35,678 nucleotides of DNA, taken from Thermoactinomyces daqus. Lineage in GTDB: Bacteria; Bacillota; Bacilli; Thermoactinomycetales; Thermoactinomycetaceae. Below, piece after piece: positions 23,888 through 34,482 of this stretch. The notes below the pieces were generated by a model, which saw nothing but the letters and a program-made list of their open reading frames with translations, searched no databases and was not told the origin of the DNA. Every line of letters begins with the position of its first letter. The first letter of the stretch is position 1. Made by a program: the position numbers and the translations under genes. Where the stretch lies: assembly GCF_000763315.1 (NCBI RefSeq), contig NZ_JPST01000063.1:1-35678 (forward strand), in the 5' to 3' direction.

Positions 23888-25297
23888 ATGCCCGAGTTAA
23901 GTCCGCAAGCAAAATGGACACCCAGACAGATTGTCGCCGAATTGGATAAATACATCGTCGGCCAGACGCAAGCGAAAAGAGCGGTGGCGATCGCCCTTCG
24001 CAACCGCTACCGCCGGATGCTGCTGCCGGAAGAACTGAGGGACGAAGTCGTTCCCAAAAATATTTTGATGATCGGTCCCACCGGGGTGGGGAAAACGGAA
24101 ATCGCCCGGCGTCTGGCAAAATTGGTCGGTGCCCCTTTCGTCAAACTGGAAGCGACCAAATTTACCGAAGTGGGCTATGTCGGGCGTGATGTGGAATCGA
24201 TGGTGCGCGATCTGGTGGAAACGGGGATTCGCATGGTCAAGGCAGAAAAACTGGAAAGTGTGAAAGACGAGGCCCGGGCCATGGCCAACGATCGGATCGT
24301 CAGCATCCTGGTTCCTGATCAGAAGGAGTCTCCCGCTTTTAAAAACCCCTTCGAATTCCTGTTCCAGCAAAAGAGCGAGGGAACCCCGGGACCTCAGGAA
24401 CAGCAGGAGAAAAGGCGGATCAGGGAAGAACGGGCGTTGGTAAAAGAAAAATTGTTGCGCGGCGAATTGGAGGAGCAGATGATCGAGATTGAGGTGGAAG
24501 AGCAGATGCCCTCCATGTTTGACATGTTCGCCGGAACCGGCGTCGAGCAGATGGGAATGAACATGCAGGAAATGCTGGGGCAGCTGATGCCGAAAAGAAC
24601 CAAGCGGCGCAGACTAACCGTCAAGGAAGCGAGAGAAGTCCTGACTCAGCAGGAAGGGCAAAAGCTGATCGACATGGATCACGTGATCGGGGAGGCGCTT
24701 TCCCGTGTGGAGCAGTCGGGTATTATTTTCCTTGATGAGATTGATAAAATCGCCGGCAAGGACCAGCGCGGCCCCGATGTTTCCCGTGAGGGTGTGCAGC
24801 GCGACATTTTGCCGATCGTGGAAGGTTCCACTGTCATCACCAAATACGGGCCGGTGAAAACGGATCACATTTTGTTTATCGCCGCCGGTGCGTTCCACGT
24901 TTCCAAACCGTCCGACCTGATCCCGGAACTGCAGGGGCGTTTCCCCATACGCGTCGAACTGGACGATTTGAGCGCCGATGATTTCGTGCGGATTTTAACC
25001 GAGCCGAAAGGCGCTTTAATCAAACAATACATCGCCCTCTTGGAAACGGAAGGCATCAAGATTACCTTTACCAAAGAAGCAGTGGAAGAAATCGCCCGGC
25101 TGGCGCAGGAAGTGAACAGCTCCACCGAGAATATCGGAGCCCGTCGCCTGCATACGATTCTCGAGCGGTTGCTGGAGGAGCTCTCTTTTGAAGCTCCGGA
25201 GATCGGGATGGGGGAAATCACGATTACACCGCAATATGTGCAGGAGCGTTTGGCTGATGTCGTAACGGACCGGGATTTGAGCCAGTATATTTTGTAG
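23888..25297 (+). CDS. hslU: ATP-dependent protease ATPase subunit HslU (ClpY)
   Basis: AAA+ unfoldase that feeds substrates to HslV. 469 residues. N-domain start [33 protein letters not shown]; Walker A GPTGVGKT (63-70); pore motif [14 protein letters not shown]; a charged I-domain (about 115-250, Glu/Arg-rich with [15 protein letters not shown]); Walker [12 protein letters not shown] (about 279-289); sensor 2 and C-terminal helix [18 protein letters not shown]-terminus YIL, which docks into HslV. ATG 23888 has GGAGGAGG upstream and starts 1 nt after the hslV stop, so the two are coupled. The frame extends upstream to 23837 within hslV but without a ribosome site. In B. subtilis codY follows; here rpsB follows. 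Confidence 0.97.
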   Translation: MPELSPQAKWTPRQIVAELDKYIVGQTQAKRAVAIALRNRYRRMLLPEELRDEVVPKNILMIGPTGVGKTEIARRLAKLVGAPFVKLEATKFTEVGYVGRDVESMVRDLVETGIRMVKAEKLESVKDEARAMANDRIVSILVPDQKESPAFKNPFEFLFQQKSEGTPGPQEQQEKRRIREERALVKEKLLRGELEEQMIEIEVEEQMPSMFDMFAGTGVEQMGMNMQEMLGQLMPKRTKRRRLTVKEAREVLTQQEGQKLIDMDHVIGEALSRVEQSGIIFLDEIDKIAGKDQRGPDVSREGVQRDILPIVEGSTVITKYGPVKTDHILFIAAGAFHVSKPSDLIPELQGRFPIRVELDDLSADDFVRILTEPKGALIKQYIALLETEGIKITFTKEAVEEIARLAQEVNSSTENIGARRLHTILERLLEELSFEAPEIGMGEITITPQYVQERLADVVTDRDLSQYIL

Positions 25298-25322
25298 GAA
25301 GCTTTTCGCGCAAAGTTTTCCC

Positions 25323-25351
25323 TTGCGATCAGATATGGGGTATGGTATATT
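25323..25351 (+). promoter_or_regulatory. sigma-A-type promoter for rpsB
   Basis: TTGCGA (25323-25328), a 17-bp spacer and TATATT (25346-25351). RNA would start near 25358, about 104 nt before the rpsB ATG. Confidence 0.72.
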
Positions 25352-25372
25352 CAACAATGGTGTAAACACACA

Positions 25373-25432
25373 CGCCGAAGAAGCGGGCAGCGGTGCCGTG
25401 GATTGCGGTTTCTGCCTTCGATGATTTCGGCG
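25373..25432 (+). promoter_or_regulatory. structured 5' leader of rpsB
   Basis: CGCCGAA (25373-25379) pairs with TTCGGCG (25426-25432), and inside it GGCAG (25386-25390) pairs with CTGCC (25412-25416), forming a two-tier stem upstream of the AAGGAGG site. Autoregulation by ribosomal protein S2 would fit; no known leader family was matched. Confidence 0.45.
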
Positions 25433-25461
25433 GAGGACCAACCAACAAGGAGGATTTTAAA

Positions 25462-26169
25462 ATGGCTGTTGTATCCATGAAACAACTGCTGGAAGCAGGG
25501 GTTCACTTCGGTCACCAAACTCGCCGTTGGAACCCGAAAATGGGAAAATACATTTTTACAGAGCGTAATGGAATTTACATCATCGATTTGCAAAAAACCG
25601 TCAAAATGATGGAGCAAGCGTACAACTTCGTACGTGAACTGGCTGCAAACGGCGGCAACATCCTTTTTGTCGGAACCAAAAAACAAGCGCAGGAAGCAGT
25701 TAAGGAAGAAGCTGAGCGCTGTGACATGTTCTATGTGAACCATCGTTGGCTCGGCGGCACGCTGACCAACTTCCAAACGATCCGCAAACGCATCGAGCGC
25801 CTTCATGAACTGGAGCGCATGGAAGAAGACGGCACATTTGACGTACTGCCGAAAAAAGAAGTGATCCTTCTTAAAAAAGAACAAGCCAAATTGGAGAAAT
25901 TCCTGGGCGGTATTAAACACATGAAAAAACTGCCTGATGCGATTTTCGTCATCGATCCACGCAAAGAGCGCATTGCGGTTGCAGAAGCACGCAAGCTGAA
26001 CATTCCGATCGTGGCCATCGTGGATACCAACTGTGATCCGGACGAAGTCGATTATGTAATCCCGGGTAACGATGATGCCATCCGTGCTGTTCGTCTCTTC
26101 ACCGGAAAAATTGCCGATGCGATTTTGGAAGGACGCCAGGGCGAACAACAAAGCACCACAGCTTCCTGA
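25462..26169 (+). CDS. rpsB: 30S ribosomal protein S2
   Basis: Small-subunit ribosomal protein. 235 residues. The N-terminus has [22 protein letters not shown], the middle [13 protein letters not shown] and [16 protein letters not shown], and the C-terminal part [23 protein letters not shown] and [12 protein letters not shown], all conserved S2 blocks. ATG 25462 has a strong AAGGAGG site; the frame extends upstream without support. It is expressed from its own promoter and a structured leader; a hairpin with a T-run between rpsB and tsf may lower downstream expression. Confidence 0.98.
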   Translation: MAVVSMKQLLEAGVHFGHQTRRWNPKMGKYIFTERNGIYIIDLQKTVKMMEQAYNFVRELAANGGNILFVGTKKQAQEAVKEEAERCDMFYVNHRWLGGTLTNFQTIRKRIERLHELERMEEDGTFDVLPKKEVILLKKEQAKLEKFLGGIKHMKKLPDAIFVIDPRKERIAVAEARKLNIPIVAIVDTNCDPDEVDYVIPGNDDAIRAVRLFTGKIADAILEGRQGEQQSTTAS

Positions 26170-26184
26170 TGAGAAAGTAAAAGA

Positions 26185-26219
26185 GGGTGGCATGGAGTTA
26201 TTCATGCCCACCCCTTTTT
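26185..26219 (+). terminator. hairpin terminator/attenuator between rpsB and tsf
   Basis: GGGTGGCATG (26185-26194) pairs with CATGCCCACCC (26203-26213, one bulged base), followed by CTTTTTAT. tsf follows 40 bp later without an obvious promoter, so partial read-through is likely. Confidence 0.8.
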
Positions 26220-26261
26220 ATACGAAAAAGTGAACTGGAATCAGATGAAGGAGGACCATTC

Positions 26262-27711
<1,450 letters not shown>

Positions 27712-27715
27712 TTTC

Positions 27716-28270
27716 GTGAACCAGGTAAAATCGCAAGCAGAATCGAAAATGGAAAAAGCCATCCAAGTGCTTAAAAAAGATTTGCTCACGATTCGGGCCG
27801 GTCGGGCCAATCCGGCTCTTTTGGACAAAGTGACCGTCGAATACTACGGTACCGAAATGCCGATCAACCAAATGGCCAATATCTCCACGCCGGATCCGCG
27901 CACACTTGCCATTCAGCCTTGGGACAAGTCCGCTTTGGGCGAAATTGAACGGGCCATTTTGAAATCGGATTTGGGGTTGACTCCGACCAACGATGGAAGT
28001 GTGATCCGCATCACGATTCCTCCGTTGACCGAGGAACGGCGCAATGAATTGGTGAAAGTGGCACGTAAAATGGGAGAAGAGGCCAAAGTGGCAATTCGCA
28101 ACGTGCGCCGCGATGCAAATGATGAAATCAAGAAATTAGAGAAAAATGGGGAAATTCCCGAAGATACGGCACGTCGGGGTCAAGAAGAGATCCAAAAATT
28201 GACCGACCGTTTCATCAAGGAAGTGGATCAAGTGGTTGCAGCGAAAGAAAAAGAAATGATGGAGATTTAA
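27716..28270 (+). CDS. frr: ribosome recycling factor
   Basis: Splits post-termination ribosomes together with EF-G. 184 residues, family length. The N-terminal helix ([28 protein letters not shown]) carries the RAGRA motif; the hinge domain has [28 protein letters not shown]; the C-terminal helices include [20 protein letters not shown]. The start is GTG 27716, with AGGGAG 11 nt upstream, overlapping the end of pyrH's region. The next gene is uppS. Confidence 0.97.
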   Translation: MNQVKSQAESKMEKAIQVLKKDLLTIRAGRANPALLDKVTVEYYGTEMPINQMANISTPDPRTLAIQPWDKSALGEIERAILKSDLGLTPTNDGSVIRITIPPLTEERRNELVKVARKMGEEAKVAIRNVRRDANDEIKKLEKNGEIPEDTARRGQEEIQKLTDRFIKEVDQVVAAKEKEMMEI

Positions 28271-28289
28271 AAACATAAAATGATTGGGT

Positions 28290-28319
28290 GAAAACCCCTT
28301 CTTTCCAGAGGGGGTTTTC
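28290..28319 (+). terminator. terminator-like hairpin after frr
   Basis: GAAAACCCC (28290-28298) pairs with GGGGTTTTC (28311-28319) around 12 nt. The only T-run is within the distal arm. Confidence 0.65.
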
Positions 28320-28374
28320 TGTCTACCCCAGGGATGAGAAACGGGATGAGTTAACCTTTGCGGAGGAATGTTTC

Positions 28375-29154
28375 ATGATTGAATCCATTAAACGCCTGGT
28401 TGGCAATAAGAAGAGGGAACAAGGAAAGAAAGAGTTGTTGGAACAGATCAAAAAGGCTCCCCTGCCGGAACACGTGGCCATTATCACGGATGGAAACGGT
28501 CGTTGGGCCAAAAAACGGGGTCTTCCCCGTACGGCGGGTCATGCGGCCGGAATGAAACGGGTGCGTGAAGTGATCCGGGAAGCCGACAACTTAGGTATTA
28601 AAGTCCTCACTTTTTATTCATTTTCGACCGAAAATTGGAAACGTCCGCAAGAGGAAGTCGAATATCTGATGAAACTTCCGATCGAGTTTTTAAAAACCGG
28701 TCTCAAGGAATTGGTTGAACGCAACGTGAAAGTGCAAATGCTGGGGGAGAAGAGCAAAACTCCGACGCAGACGCAGCAGGCCCTGATCAAATTTGAAGAA
28801 GAGACCAAACACAATACCGGATTGATTCTCAACTTTGCGATCAATTACGGCTCGAGGGATGAAATCCTGCGCGCGGTAAAAAACATTATAGACGATGTGC
28901 AAAATGGTCATATTGATAAGGAAGAGATCGATGAACAAACCATGAACCGGTATTTGCTCACCAAAGGATTGCCTGATCCTGACCTTGTCATTCGTACGAG
29001 CGGAGAAATTCGCGTCAGCAATTTCTTGTTGTGGCAACTGGCATACAGCGAGTTGCTGTTTACCGATACGATGTGGCCTGATTTTACCATCGAGCATTTC
29101 CATCAGGCGATTGCAGAATTCCAGCGTCGTTCGCGGCGATTTGGAGCGGTGTAA
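28375..29154 (+). CDS. uppS: undecaprenyl diphosphate synthase (isoprenyl transferase)
   Basis: cis-Prenyltransferase that makes the C55 lipid carrier for peptidoglycan and teichoic acids. 259 residues. The active-site loop HVAIITDGNGRWAKKRG carries catalytic Asp39; FYSFSTENWKRP, INYGSRDEILRAV and the C-terminal signature RTSGEIRVSNFLLWQLAYSE are present. Most homologues have Met where this one has Thr38 (AIIMDGNGRW). ATG 28375 has CGGAGGAA 6 nt upstream; the frame extends to 28288 into the preceding hairpin, without support. It is followed by cdsA after 18 bp; the two lead into dxr. Confidence 0.96.
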   Translation: MIESIKRLVGNKKREQGKKELLEQIKKAPLPEHVAIITDGNGRWAKKRGLPRTAGHAAGMKRVREVIREADNLGIKVLTFYSFSTENWKRPQEEVEYLMKLPIEFLKTGLKELVERNVKVQMLGEKSKTPTQTQQALIKFEEETKHNTGLILNFAINYGSRDEILRAVKNIIDDVQNGHIDKEEIDEQTMNRYLLTKGLPDPDLVIRTSGEIRVSNFLLWQLAYSELLFTDTMWPDFTIEHFHQAIAEFQRRSRRFGAV

Positions 29155-29172
29155 AGACAGGGGAAATAAACG

Positions 29173-29976
29173 ATGAAGCAGAGAATCATTACAGGGGGAT
29201 TGGGCGCTCTCGGCTTTTTGCTGCTGCTGTCCTTGGGAGGCTGGTGGTATACCGCCTTGATGTTTGTACTGGCGGTCATCGCCTTTTTGGAATTTGCGCA
29301 GATGAGAGAGCAGCATTGGAAAACGCCGCAAATGTTTTTTGGCCTTATTGTAATCGCACTGATTTTTCTTTCCGGATTAATGGAGCTGCCGGTCTTGAAG
29401 TCGTCTTCTTCTTTCCTCAAAGAACCAAATCCACTGTTGCTGGGACTGGCGCTCTACTCTGTTTTGATCGTCTTGAGCCGCAATCGCTTTGATCTCTTTC
29501 AAATGGCTTATTTATTGGCAGGAGCCATATACATAGGATACGGCTTTTTATATATGATGGTGGCCATCTGGAAGCCTGACGGACTTGCCTTATCCCTTCT
29601 TGTCATCATTGTGACTTGGGCAAACGATTCCGGTGCTTATTTTATCGGAAAAAAGTGGGGGAAACACAAATTGTGGCCCCAGATCAGCCCCAACAAGACG
29701 ATTCAAGGTTCGCTGGGCGGCATCATGTTTGGGATTGTGACCAGTCTGGTCATCTGGCTGATCCATCCCCAATTGGGGAGCTCCCTGTGGGCGTTGGGAA
29801 TGGGATTGTTTATCACCATCGTCGGCCAATTGGGAGATTTGGTTGAATCCGCCTGGAAAAGAAGCGCTGGTGTAAAAGATTCCGGCGGGATTCTGCCGGG
29901 GCATGGCGGCGTATTGGATCGCTTTGACAGTTTGTTGTTTGTTTTTCTCATTTTGCATTTAATTCAGGCAGTGTGA
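29173..29976 (+). CDS. cdsA: phosphatidate cytidylyltransferase
   Basis: Integral-membrane enzyme that makes CDP-diacylglycerol from phosphatidate and CTP, the precursor of phosphatidylglycerol and cardiolipin. 267 residues with about eight hydrophobic segments. The C-terminal CDS signature GDLVESAWKRSAGVKDSGGI-LPGHGGVLDRFDS is intact, preceded by WANDSGAYFIGKKWGKHKL and SPNKTIQGS. An AGGGGAA-type ribosome site precedes the ATG. It lies between uppS and dxr; its TGA stop is 14 nt before the dxr start and contains no separate promoter. Confidence 0.96.
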   Translation: MKQRIITGGLGALGFLLLLSLGGWWYTALMFVLAVIAFLEFAQMREQHWKTPQMFFGLIVIALIFLSGLMELPVLKSSSSFLKEPNPLLLGLALYSVLIVLSRNRFDLFQMAYLLAGAIYIGYGFLYMMVAIWKPDGLALSLLVIIVTWANDSGAYFIGKKWGKHKLWPQISPNKTIQGSLGGIMFGIVTSLVIWLIHPQLGSSLWALGMGLFITIVGQLGDLVESAWKRSAGVKDSGGILPGHGGVLDRFDSLLFVFLILHLIQAV

Positions 29977-29990
29977 AAGGAGAGCGGGGA

Positions 29991-31148
29991 ATGCCGGAAA
30001 AAATCGCCATTTTGGGTTCCACCGGTTCAATCGGACGCAGTACCTTGAACGTGATCGCCCAGCATCCCGATGAGTTTGAAGTGGTTGCGCTGGCGGCAGG
30101 GGGAAACGTCCGCGAAATGGTGGAACAAGCGCGGACGTTTAAACCCAAATTGATCTCGATGGCTACGAAAGAAGCAGCTGAACAGGTGCAGCGGGAGGTG
30201 GGGCAGGAAGTAAGGGTTATCTATGGCGAGGATGCCCCCGTCGAAGTGGCCTCCCATCCGGAAGCATCCTTTGTTGTTTCGGCCATTGTGGGAAGCAAAG
30301 GATTGGTGCCGACCCTGGCAGCCATCCGCGCAGGGAAAAAGGTCGGTCTGGCCAACAAGGAAACGCTTGTCAGCGCCGGTCATATCGTGGCGGCGGAAGC
30401 AAAAAAGAGACAGGTTCCCCTGCTTCCGATTGATAGTGAACATTCCGCCATCTTTCAATGCTTGAATGGAGAACGCATTTCCGAAGTTCGCCGCTTGATT
30501 GTCACTGCATCCGGAGGAGCTTTCCGTGATTGGACAAGGGAACAAATAGAGAACGCAACGGTGGAACAAGCGTTGAAACACCCCAATTGGTCGATGGGGG
30601 CAAAAGTGACGATCGATTCGGCAACGTTGATGAACAAGGGATTGGAAGTGATTGAGGCTCACTGGCTATTTGATCTGCCTTATGAGAAAATAGATGTGAT
30701 CATTCATCCGCAAAGCATCATCCATTCGATGGTGGAGTTTCAGGACGGCGCGGTGATGGCCCAGTTGGGGACGCCTGACATGCGGGTTCCCATTCAATAT
30801 GCATTGTCCTATCCCAACCGTTTGCCTTTGCAGACGGAGCGGTTGGACTTTGTGGCTTTGTCCCGCCTGGACTTCCGTCCACCGGACCTTGAACGCTTTC
30901 CCTGTTTGAAAATGGCTTATGAAGCCGGAAAAACCGGGGGAACGATGCCGACGGTTTTAAATGCGGCCAATGAAGTGGCGGTACAATCATTTTTGGCCGG
31001 CGAATGCCCGTTTCCAGTGATTGAAGAATTGGTGGAAAGAGCGTTATCCGCCCATGAGGTGGTGCACAATCCAACGCTGGAAGAAATCATGGAAGCGGAT
31101 CGCTGGGCGCGAGCCTTCGCCAGAGAGAGTCTCATCCGCATAACCTGA
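29991..31148 (+). CDS. dxr: 1-deoxy-D-xylulose-5-phosphate reductoisomerase
   Basis: NADPH-dependent second enzyme of the MEP isoprenoid pathway; makes MEP, the precursor of the undecaprenyl carrier built by uppS in the same cluster. 385 residues. NADPH-binding AILGSTGSIGRSTLNVI at the N-terminus; GLANKETLVSAG; the metal/substrate motif LLPIDSEHSAIFQCL; ASGGAFRDW; HPNWSMGAKVTIDSATLMNKGLEVIEAHWLF; HPQSIIHSMVEFQDG. ATG 29991 has AAAGGAGAG upstream; an in-frame GTG at 29973 precedes that site and is not chosen. rseP follows after 44 bp. Confidence 0.97.
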   Translation: MPEKIAILGSTGSIGRSTLNVIAQHPDEFEVVALAAGGNVREMVEQARTFKPKLISMATKEAAEQVQREVGQEVRVIYGEDAPVEVASHPEASFVVSAIVGSKGLVPTLAAIRAGKKVGLANKETLVSAGHIVAAEAKKRQVPLLPIDSEHSAIFQCLNGERISEVRRLIVTASGGAFRDWTREQIENATVEQALKHPNWSMGAKVTIDSATLMNKGLEVIEAHWLFDLPYEKIDVIIHPQSIIHSMVEFQDGAVMAQLGTPDMRVPIQYALSYPNRLPLQTERLDFVALSRLDFRPPDLERFPCLKMAYEAGKTGGTMPTVLNAANEVAVQSFLAGECPFPVIEELVERALSAHEVVHNPTLEEIMEADRWARAFARESLIRIT

Positions 31149-31192
31149 GCTGCGGGGCTGTTCTCTGATTAACCGGGGTGGTGATAACAAGC

Positions 31193-32455
31193 ATGCAAAC
31201 AGTGATCATCTTTATTCTCGTTCTCAGCCTCTTGGTATTTGTTCATGAATTGGGACATTTTCTTTTTGCCAAGCGGGCAGGTATTCTGGTTCGGGAATTT
31301 GCCATTGGTTTTGGCCCGAAAATTTTTTCCAAGCTCTATGGAGAAACACTCTATTCCATTCGTGCGCTTCCACTCGGCGGGTATGTGAGAATGGCTGGGG
31401 AAGATGCGGAAGTGGTCGAGATCAAGACGGGATCCCTCGTATATGCCGTACAATCCGGTGAGGGAAAGCTGAATCATCTCTACTTGTATGAGCCAACCGA
31501 TTTGCCGGAACAGTTGATTGTGGGCAGGTTGGTGGAAGCGGACCTGGAGAAACAGCTGTATGTGGTCCTTGAGGATCAAAATGAAGTGGAAATGAGGTAT
31601 GCCCTCGATCCGCAAACCATTATTCATTATGATCAAAAAACCCATGTGCAAATCGCTCCGGTCGATCGTCAGTTTGGCTCCAAAAGCGTTGGGCAAAAGG
31701 CGATGGCGATCTTTGCCGGACCCCTGTTCAACATTATATTAACTGTGATCCTCTTCGCCACTTACGCTTTGATGGCCGGCATTGAAGACCAGTTGCCCGT
31801 GGACAGCACCATGCCGGGAAAACCGGCGCAAAAAGCGGGCATCAAAGCAGGTGATGTCATCGTTGCCGTCGATGGGCATGAAGTTCATACCATGGATTCG
31901 TTGCGGTATTACCTGATCGATTCCAAAGGAAAAACAGTGACAATCACCATCGAGCGCAACGGGAAAAAGCTGAATCTCCCTGTTACGCCCGAAAAAAACG
32001 GGGATGTCTACCAGATCGGCGCCTATTTCAACCAGGAGAAAATGAAAAGAAAAGCGACGATCGGAGAGGCATTGACTGACGGAGTACGGGAAACATATGA
32101 GTGGTCCGGCTTTATTCTGGACGGATTCGGTAAATTGGTTACAGGGCAATTGTCCATCAAAAGTTTGGGCGGTCCTGTGCAAATGGGAAGCATTACGGGT
32201 AAGGCGGCCGAAAGCGGACTGGCTTCGCTGATTCGCTGGATGGCTCTCTTGAGCCTGAACCTGGGGATTTTCAACCTGTTGCCGATTCCCGCCCTTGACG
32301 GCAGCCGCCTCGTCTTCATTGCAATCGAAGCAATTCGTGGCCGCCCGGTGAGTCCCAACAAGGAAAGCCTGGTTCACTTTGTCGGATTTGCTCTGCTGAT
32401 GGTGCTGATGCTGGTGGTCACGTTTAATGATATTAAAACGATTTTTTTCACTTGA
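31193..32455 (+). CDS. rseP: site-2 membrane zinc metalloprotease RseP/RasP
   Basis: Intramembrane protease that cleaves anti-sigma factors and signal-peptide remnants. 420 residues, family length. HELGH (18-22) in the first membrane helix gives two zinc ligands; the third comes from the C-terminal NLLPIPALDGSRL motif. A PDZ domain lies in the middle (AQKAGIKAGDVIVAVDGHEVHTM). About four membrane segments. ATG 31193 is preceded by GGTGGTGA; GTG 31178 and GTG 31181 abut or precede it. The region between the first helix and the PDZ (about 70-160) is longer than in Gram-negative RseP, as in B. subtilis RasP. A strong terminator follows. Confidence 0.96.
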   Translation: MQTVIIFILVLSLLVFVHELGHFLFAKRAGILVREFAIGFGPKIFSKLYGETLYSIRALPLGGYVRMAGEDAEVVEIKTGSLVYAVQSGEGKLNHLYLYEPTDLPEQLIVGRLVEADLEKQLYVVLEDQNEVEMRYALDPQTIIHYDQKTHVQIAPVDRQFGSKSVGQKAMAIFAGPLFNIILTVILFATYALMAGIEDQLPVDSTMPGKPAQKAGIKAGDVIVAVDGHEVHTMDSLRYYLIDSKGKTVTITIERNGKKLNLPVTPEKNGDVYQIGAYFNQEKMKRKATIGEALTDGVRETYEWSGFILDGFGKLVTGQLSIKSLGGPVQMGSITGKAAESGLASLIRWMALLSLNLGIFNLLPIPALDGSRLVFIAIEAIRGRPVSPNKESLVHFVGFALLMVLMLVVTFNDIKTIFFT

Positions 32456-32510
32456 GCTGAGGGAACAATGGGTTCCTGCCCGGAACCTTGATTGGCCTGA
32501 TGTGAACGTT

Positions 32511-32552
32511 AACCCGGTTTTCCGCCCGGTGAGGAAAACTGGGTTTGTTTTT
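32511..32552 (+). terminator. terminator of rseP
   Basis: AACCCGGTTTTCC (32511-32523) pairs with GGAAAACTGGGTT (32533-32545, one G-T pair), followed by TGTTTTTT. Confidence 0.93.
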
Positions 32553-32621
32553 TGCTTTTTTCTTGGGCTGGTTTTGTGTATGATTATGTTTGATGCAGTT
32601 TAAGTAAAGAGAGGGATTTTT

Positions 32622-34337
32622 ATGCGGCAAAAAAATGCGCTGATTCCGACGTTACGCAATGTCGGAGAAGCGGAGATGGTAAGTCACCGCCTTTTATTGC
32701 GCGGCGGTTTTATAAGGCAGTTGGCAGCTGGGGTTTATACCTTCTTGCCGCTCGGATTTCGCGTATTACATAAAGTGGAGAAAATCGTCCGTGAGGAAAT
32801 GGATCGCATTGGGGCGCAGGAATTGCTCTTGCCCGTCCTGCATCCTGCCGAACTCTGGCATGAATCCGGACGCTGGGAAAACTACGGGCCGGAGCTTTTC
32901 AAGATCAACGACCGGCATGACCGCAGTTTTGCGATGGGGCCAACCCATGAAGAAGTGATCACCGATCTCTTGCGGGGCGAGATCAATTCATATAAAAAGC
33001 TGCCGATGGCGCTTTACCAAATCCAAACGAAATTCCGCGATGAGAAAAGACCGCGCTCCGGTTTGCTGCGCGGCCGGGAATTTGTGATGAAAGACGCCTA
33101 TTCCTTCCATGCCGATCGCGAATCGCTTGATCAAACCTATGAGGATATGTTTGGGGCGTATATGAATATTTTCACCCGGGTCGGACTTGATTTCCGCGCG
33201 GTGGAAGCGGATGCGGGAGCGATCGGAGGAAAGGGAACCCATGAATTTATGGCACTCTCCGACGCAGGTGAAGATACCATCGCCATCTGTGAAGCATGCG
33301 ATTACGCAGCTAATATCGAGATGGCTGAAGTGGTCGGAAATGAGGAGGTTTCGGACAAAACACCGGTTTCGGAGCGTGAGAAGATCGCCACCCCGGGGAA
33401 ACGCACCATTGAAGAGGTGGCCGAGTACCTCGATGTGGAACCGCACCAGCTGGTAAAAAGTTTGCTCTTTACTGTCGATGGTGAACCCGTGCTCGTCCTT
33501 GTCCGCGGGGATCATGAAGTCAATGATGTGAAAGTGAAAAACTTGCTTGAGGGAGCCGTATGCGAATTGGCGGATGAAGAAACCGTTCGACGGATCGCAG
33601 GGGCTTCAAGCGGTTTTGTCGGACCGGTCGGATTGAAGGAACCGGTTAAAATCCTGGCGGATCATGCTGTCATGCGAATGAATGAGATGATCACCGGAGC
33701 GAATGAAGCTGACGCTCATCTGATGCATGTACAGATCGGCCGCGATTTCCAAGTCGATCTCGCCGGCGATCTCCGGAATATCCAGGAAGGTGATGCATGT
33801 CCGCGCTGCGGGGGAACGATTCAGTTCAAACGCGGAATTGAAGTGGGCCATGTCTTCAAGCTGGGAACCCGGTACAGTGAGGCGATGAATGCCCGTTTCC
33901 TCGATGAAAACGGCAAAGAACAACCTTTTATCATGGGTTGTTACGGCATCGGAGTTTCCCGGACTGTTGCCGCAGCGATTGAGCAACATCATGATGAAAA
34001 CGGGATTATCTGGCCGGTGGCGATTGCGCCGTATACGGTTCACCTGATTGCGGTCAATATGAAAAACGAAGACCAAGCCCGTCTTGCCGAAGCGTTGTAC
34101 GAGGAACTGAATAAAGAAGGAATCGAAGTTTTATTTGATGATCGCAAAGAGCGGGCCGGCGTCAAATTTAAAGATGCTGATCTGTTGGGGATTCCGGTTC
34201 GGATCACAGTCGGAGCAAAAGCTGGAGAGGGACTGGTCGAGATCAAATTGCGCCGCAGCGGGGAAAGCAAGGAATTGTCAGTTGAAGAAGTATTGAAAGA
34301 GCTGCCGGAGTGGATTAAACGCGCAGATCAGAAATAG
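32622..34337 (+). CDS. proS: proline--tRNA ligase
   Basis: Class II prolyl-tRNA synthetase, bacterial type with an inserted editing (INS) domain. 571 residues. Motif-1 region [25 protein letters not shown]...[13 protein letters not shown]; motif 2 [31 protein letters not shown] editing domain about 225-385 (including [16 protein letters not shown]); CPRC and [11 protein letters not shown]; motif 3 [28 protein letters not shown]-terminal anticodon-binding domain ([10 protein letters not shown]...[26 protein letters not shown]). GAGAGGG lies upstream of the ATG. It follows the rseP terminator; no T-box element was seen before it. In B. subtilis polC comes next; here there is a terminator and a convergent transporter. 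Confidence 0.97.
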   Translation: MRQKNALIPTLRNVGEAEMVSHRLLLRGGFIRQLAAGVYTFLPLGFRVLHKVEKIVREEMDRIGAQELLLPVLHPAELWHESGRWENYGPELFKINDRHDRSFAMGPTHEEVITDLLRGEINSYKKLPMALYQIQTKFRDEKRPRSGLLRGREFVMKDAYSFHADRESLDQTYEDMFGAYMNIFTRVGLDFRAVEADAGAIGGKGTHEFMALSDAGEDTIAICEACDYAANIEMAEVVGNEEVSDKTPVSEREKIATPGKRTIEEVAEYLDVEPHQLVKSLLFTVDGEPVLVLVRGDHEVNDVKVKNLLEGAVCELADEETVRRIAGASSGFVGPVGLKEPVKILADHAVMRMNEMITGANEADAHLMHVQIGRDFQVDLAGDLRNIQEGDACPRCGGTIQFKRGIEVGHVFKLGTRYSEAMNARFLDENGKEQPFIMGCYGIGVSRTVAAAIEQHHDENGIIWPVAIAPYTVHLIAVNMKNEDQARLAEALYEELNKEGIEVLFDDRKERAGVKFKDADLLGIPVRITVGAKAGEGLVEIKLRRSGESKELSVEEVLKELPEWIKRADQK

Positions 34338-34344
34338 AAGAGAG

Positions 34345-34389
34345 GACCCATTTTCTCCCCGTGCAAGGGAGGGAATGGGTCTTTTTTTT
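34345..34389 (+). terminator. terminator of proS
   Basis: GACCCATT (34345-34352) pairs with AATGGGTC (34374-34381), extended inward by TCTCCC/GGGAGG, followed by eight T. Confidence 0.93.
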
Positions 34390-34482
34390 GAGTACATTGA
34401 CTCCGGGTAAGCCGGTCCAAATAAAAGTAAGTAATTGGAAGAAATTTGAATATCGCGCATTCCATGCTTCTGTATTTGTCGA

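Noticed and set aside
32456-32621. T-box riboswitch before proS
   Set aside because: The conserved T-box sequence is not present; the structure there is the rseP terminator.
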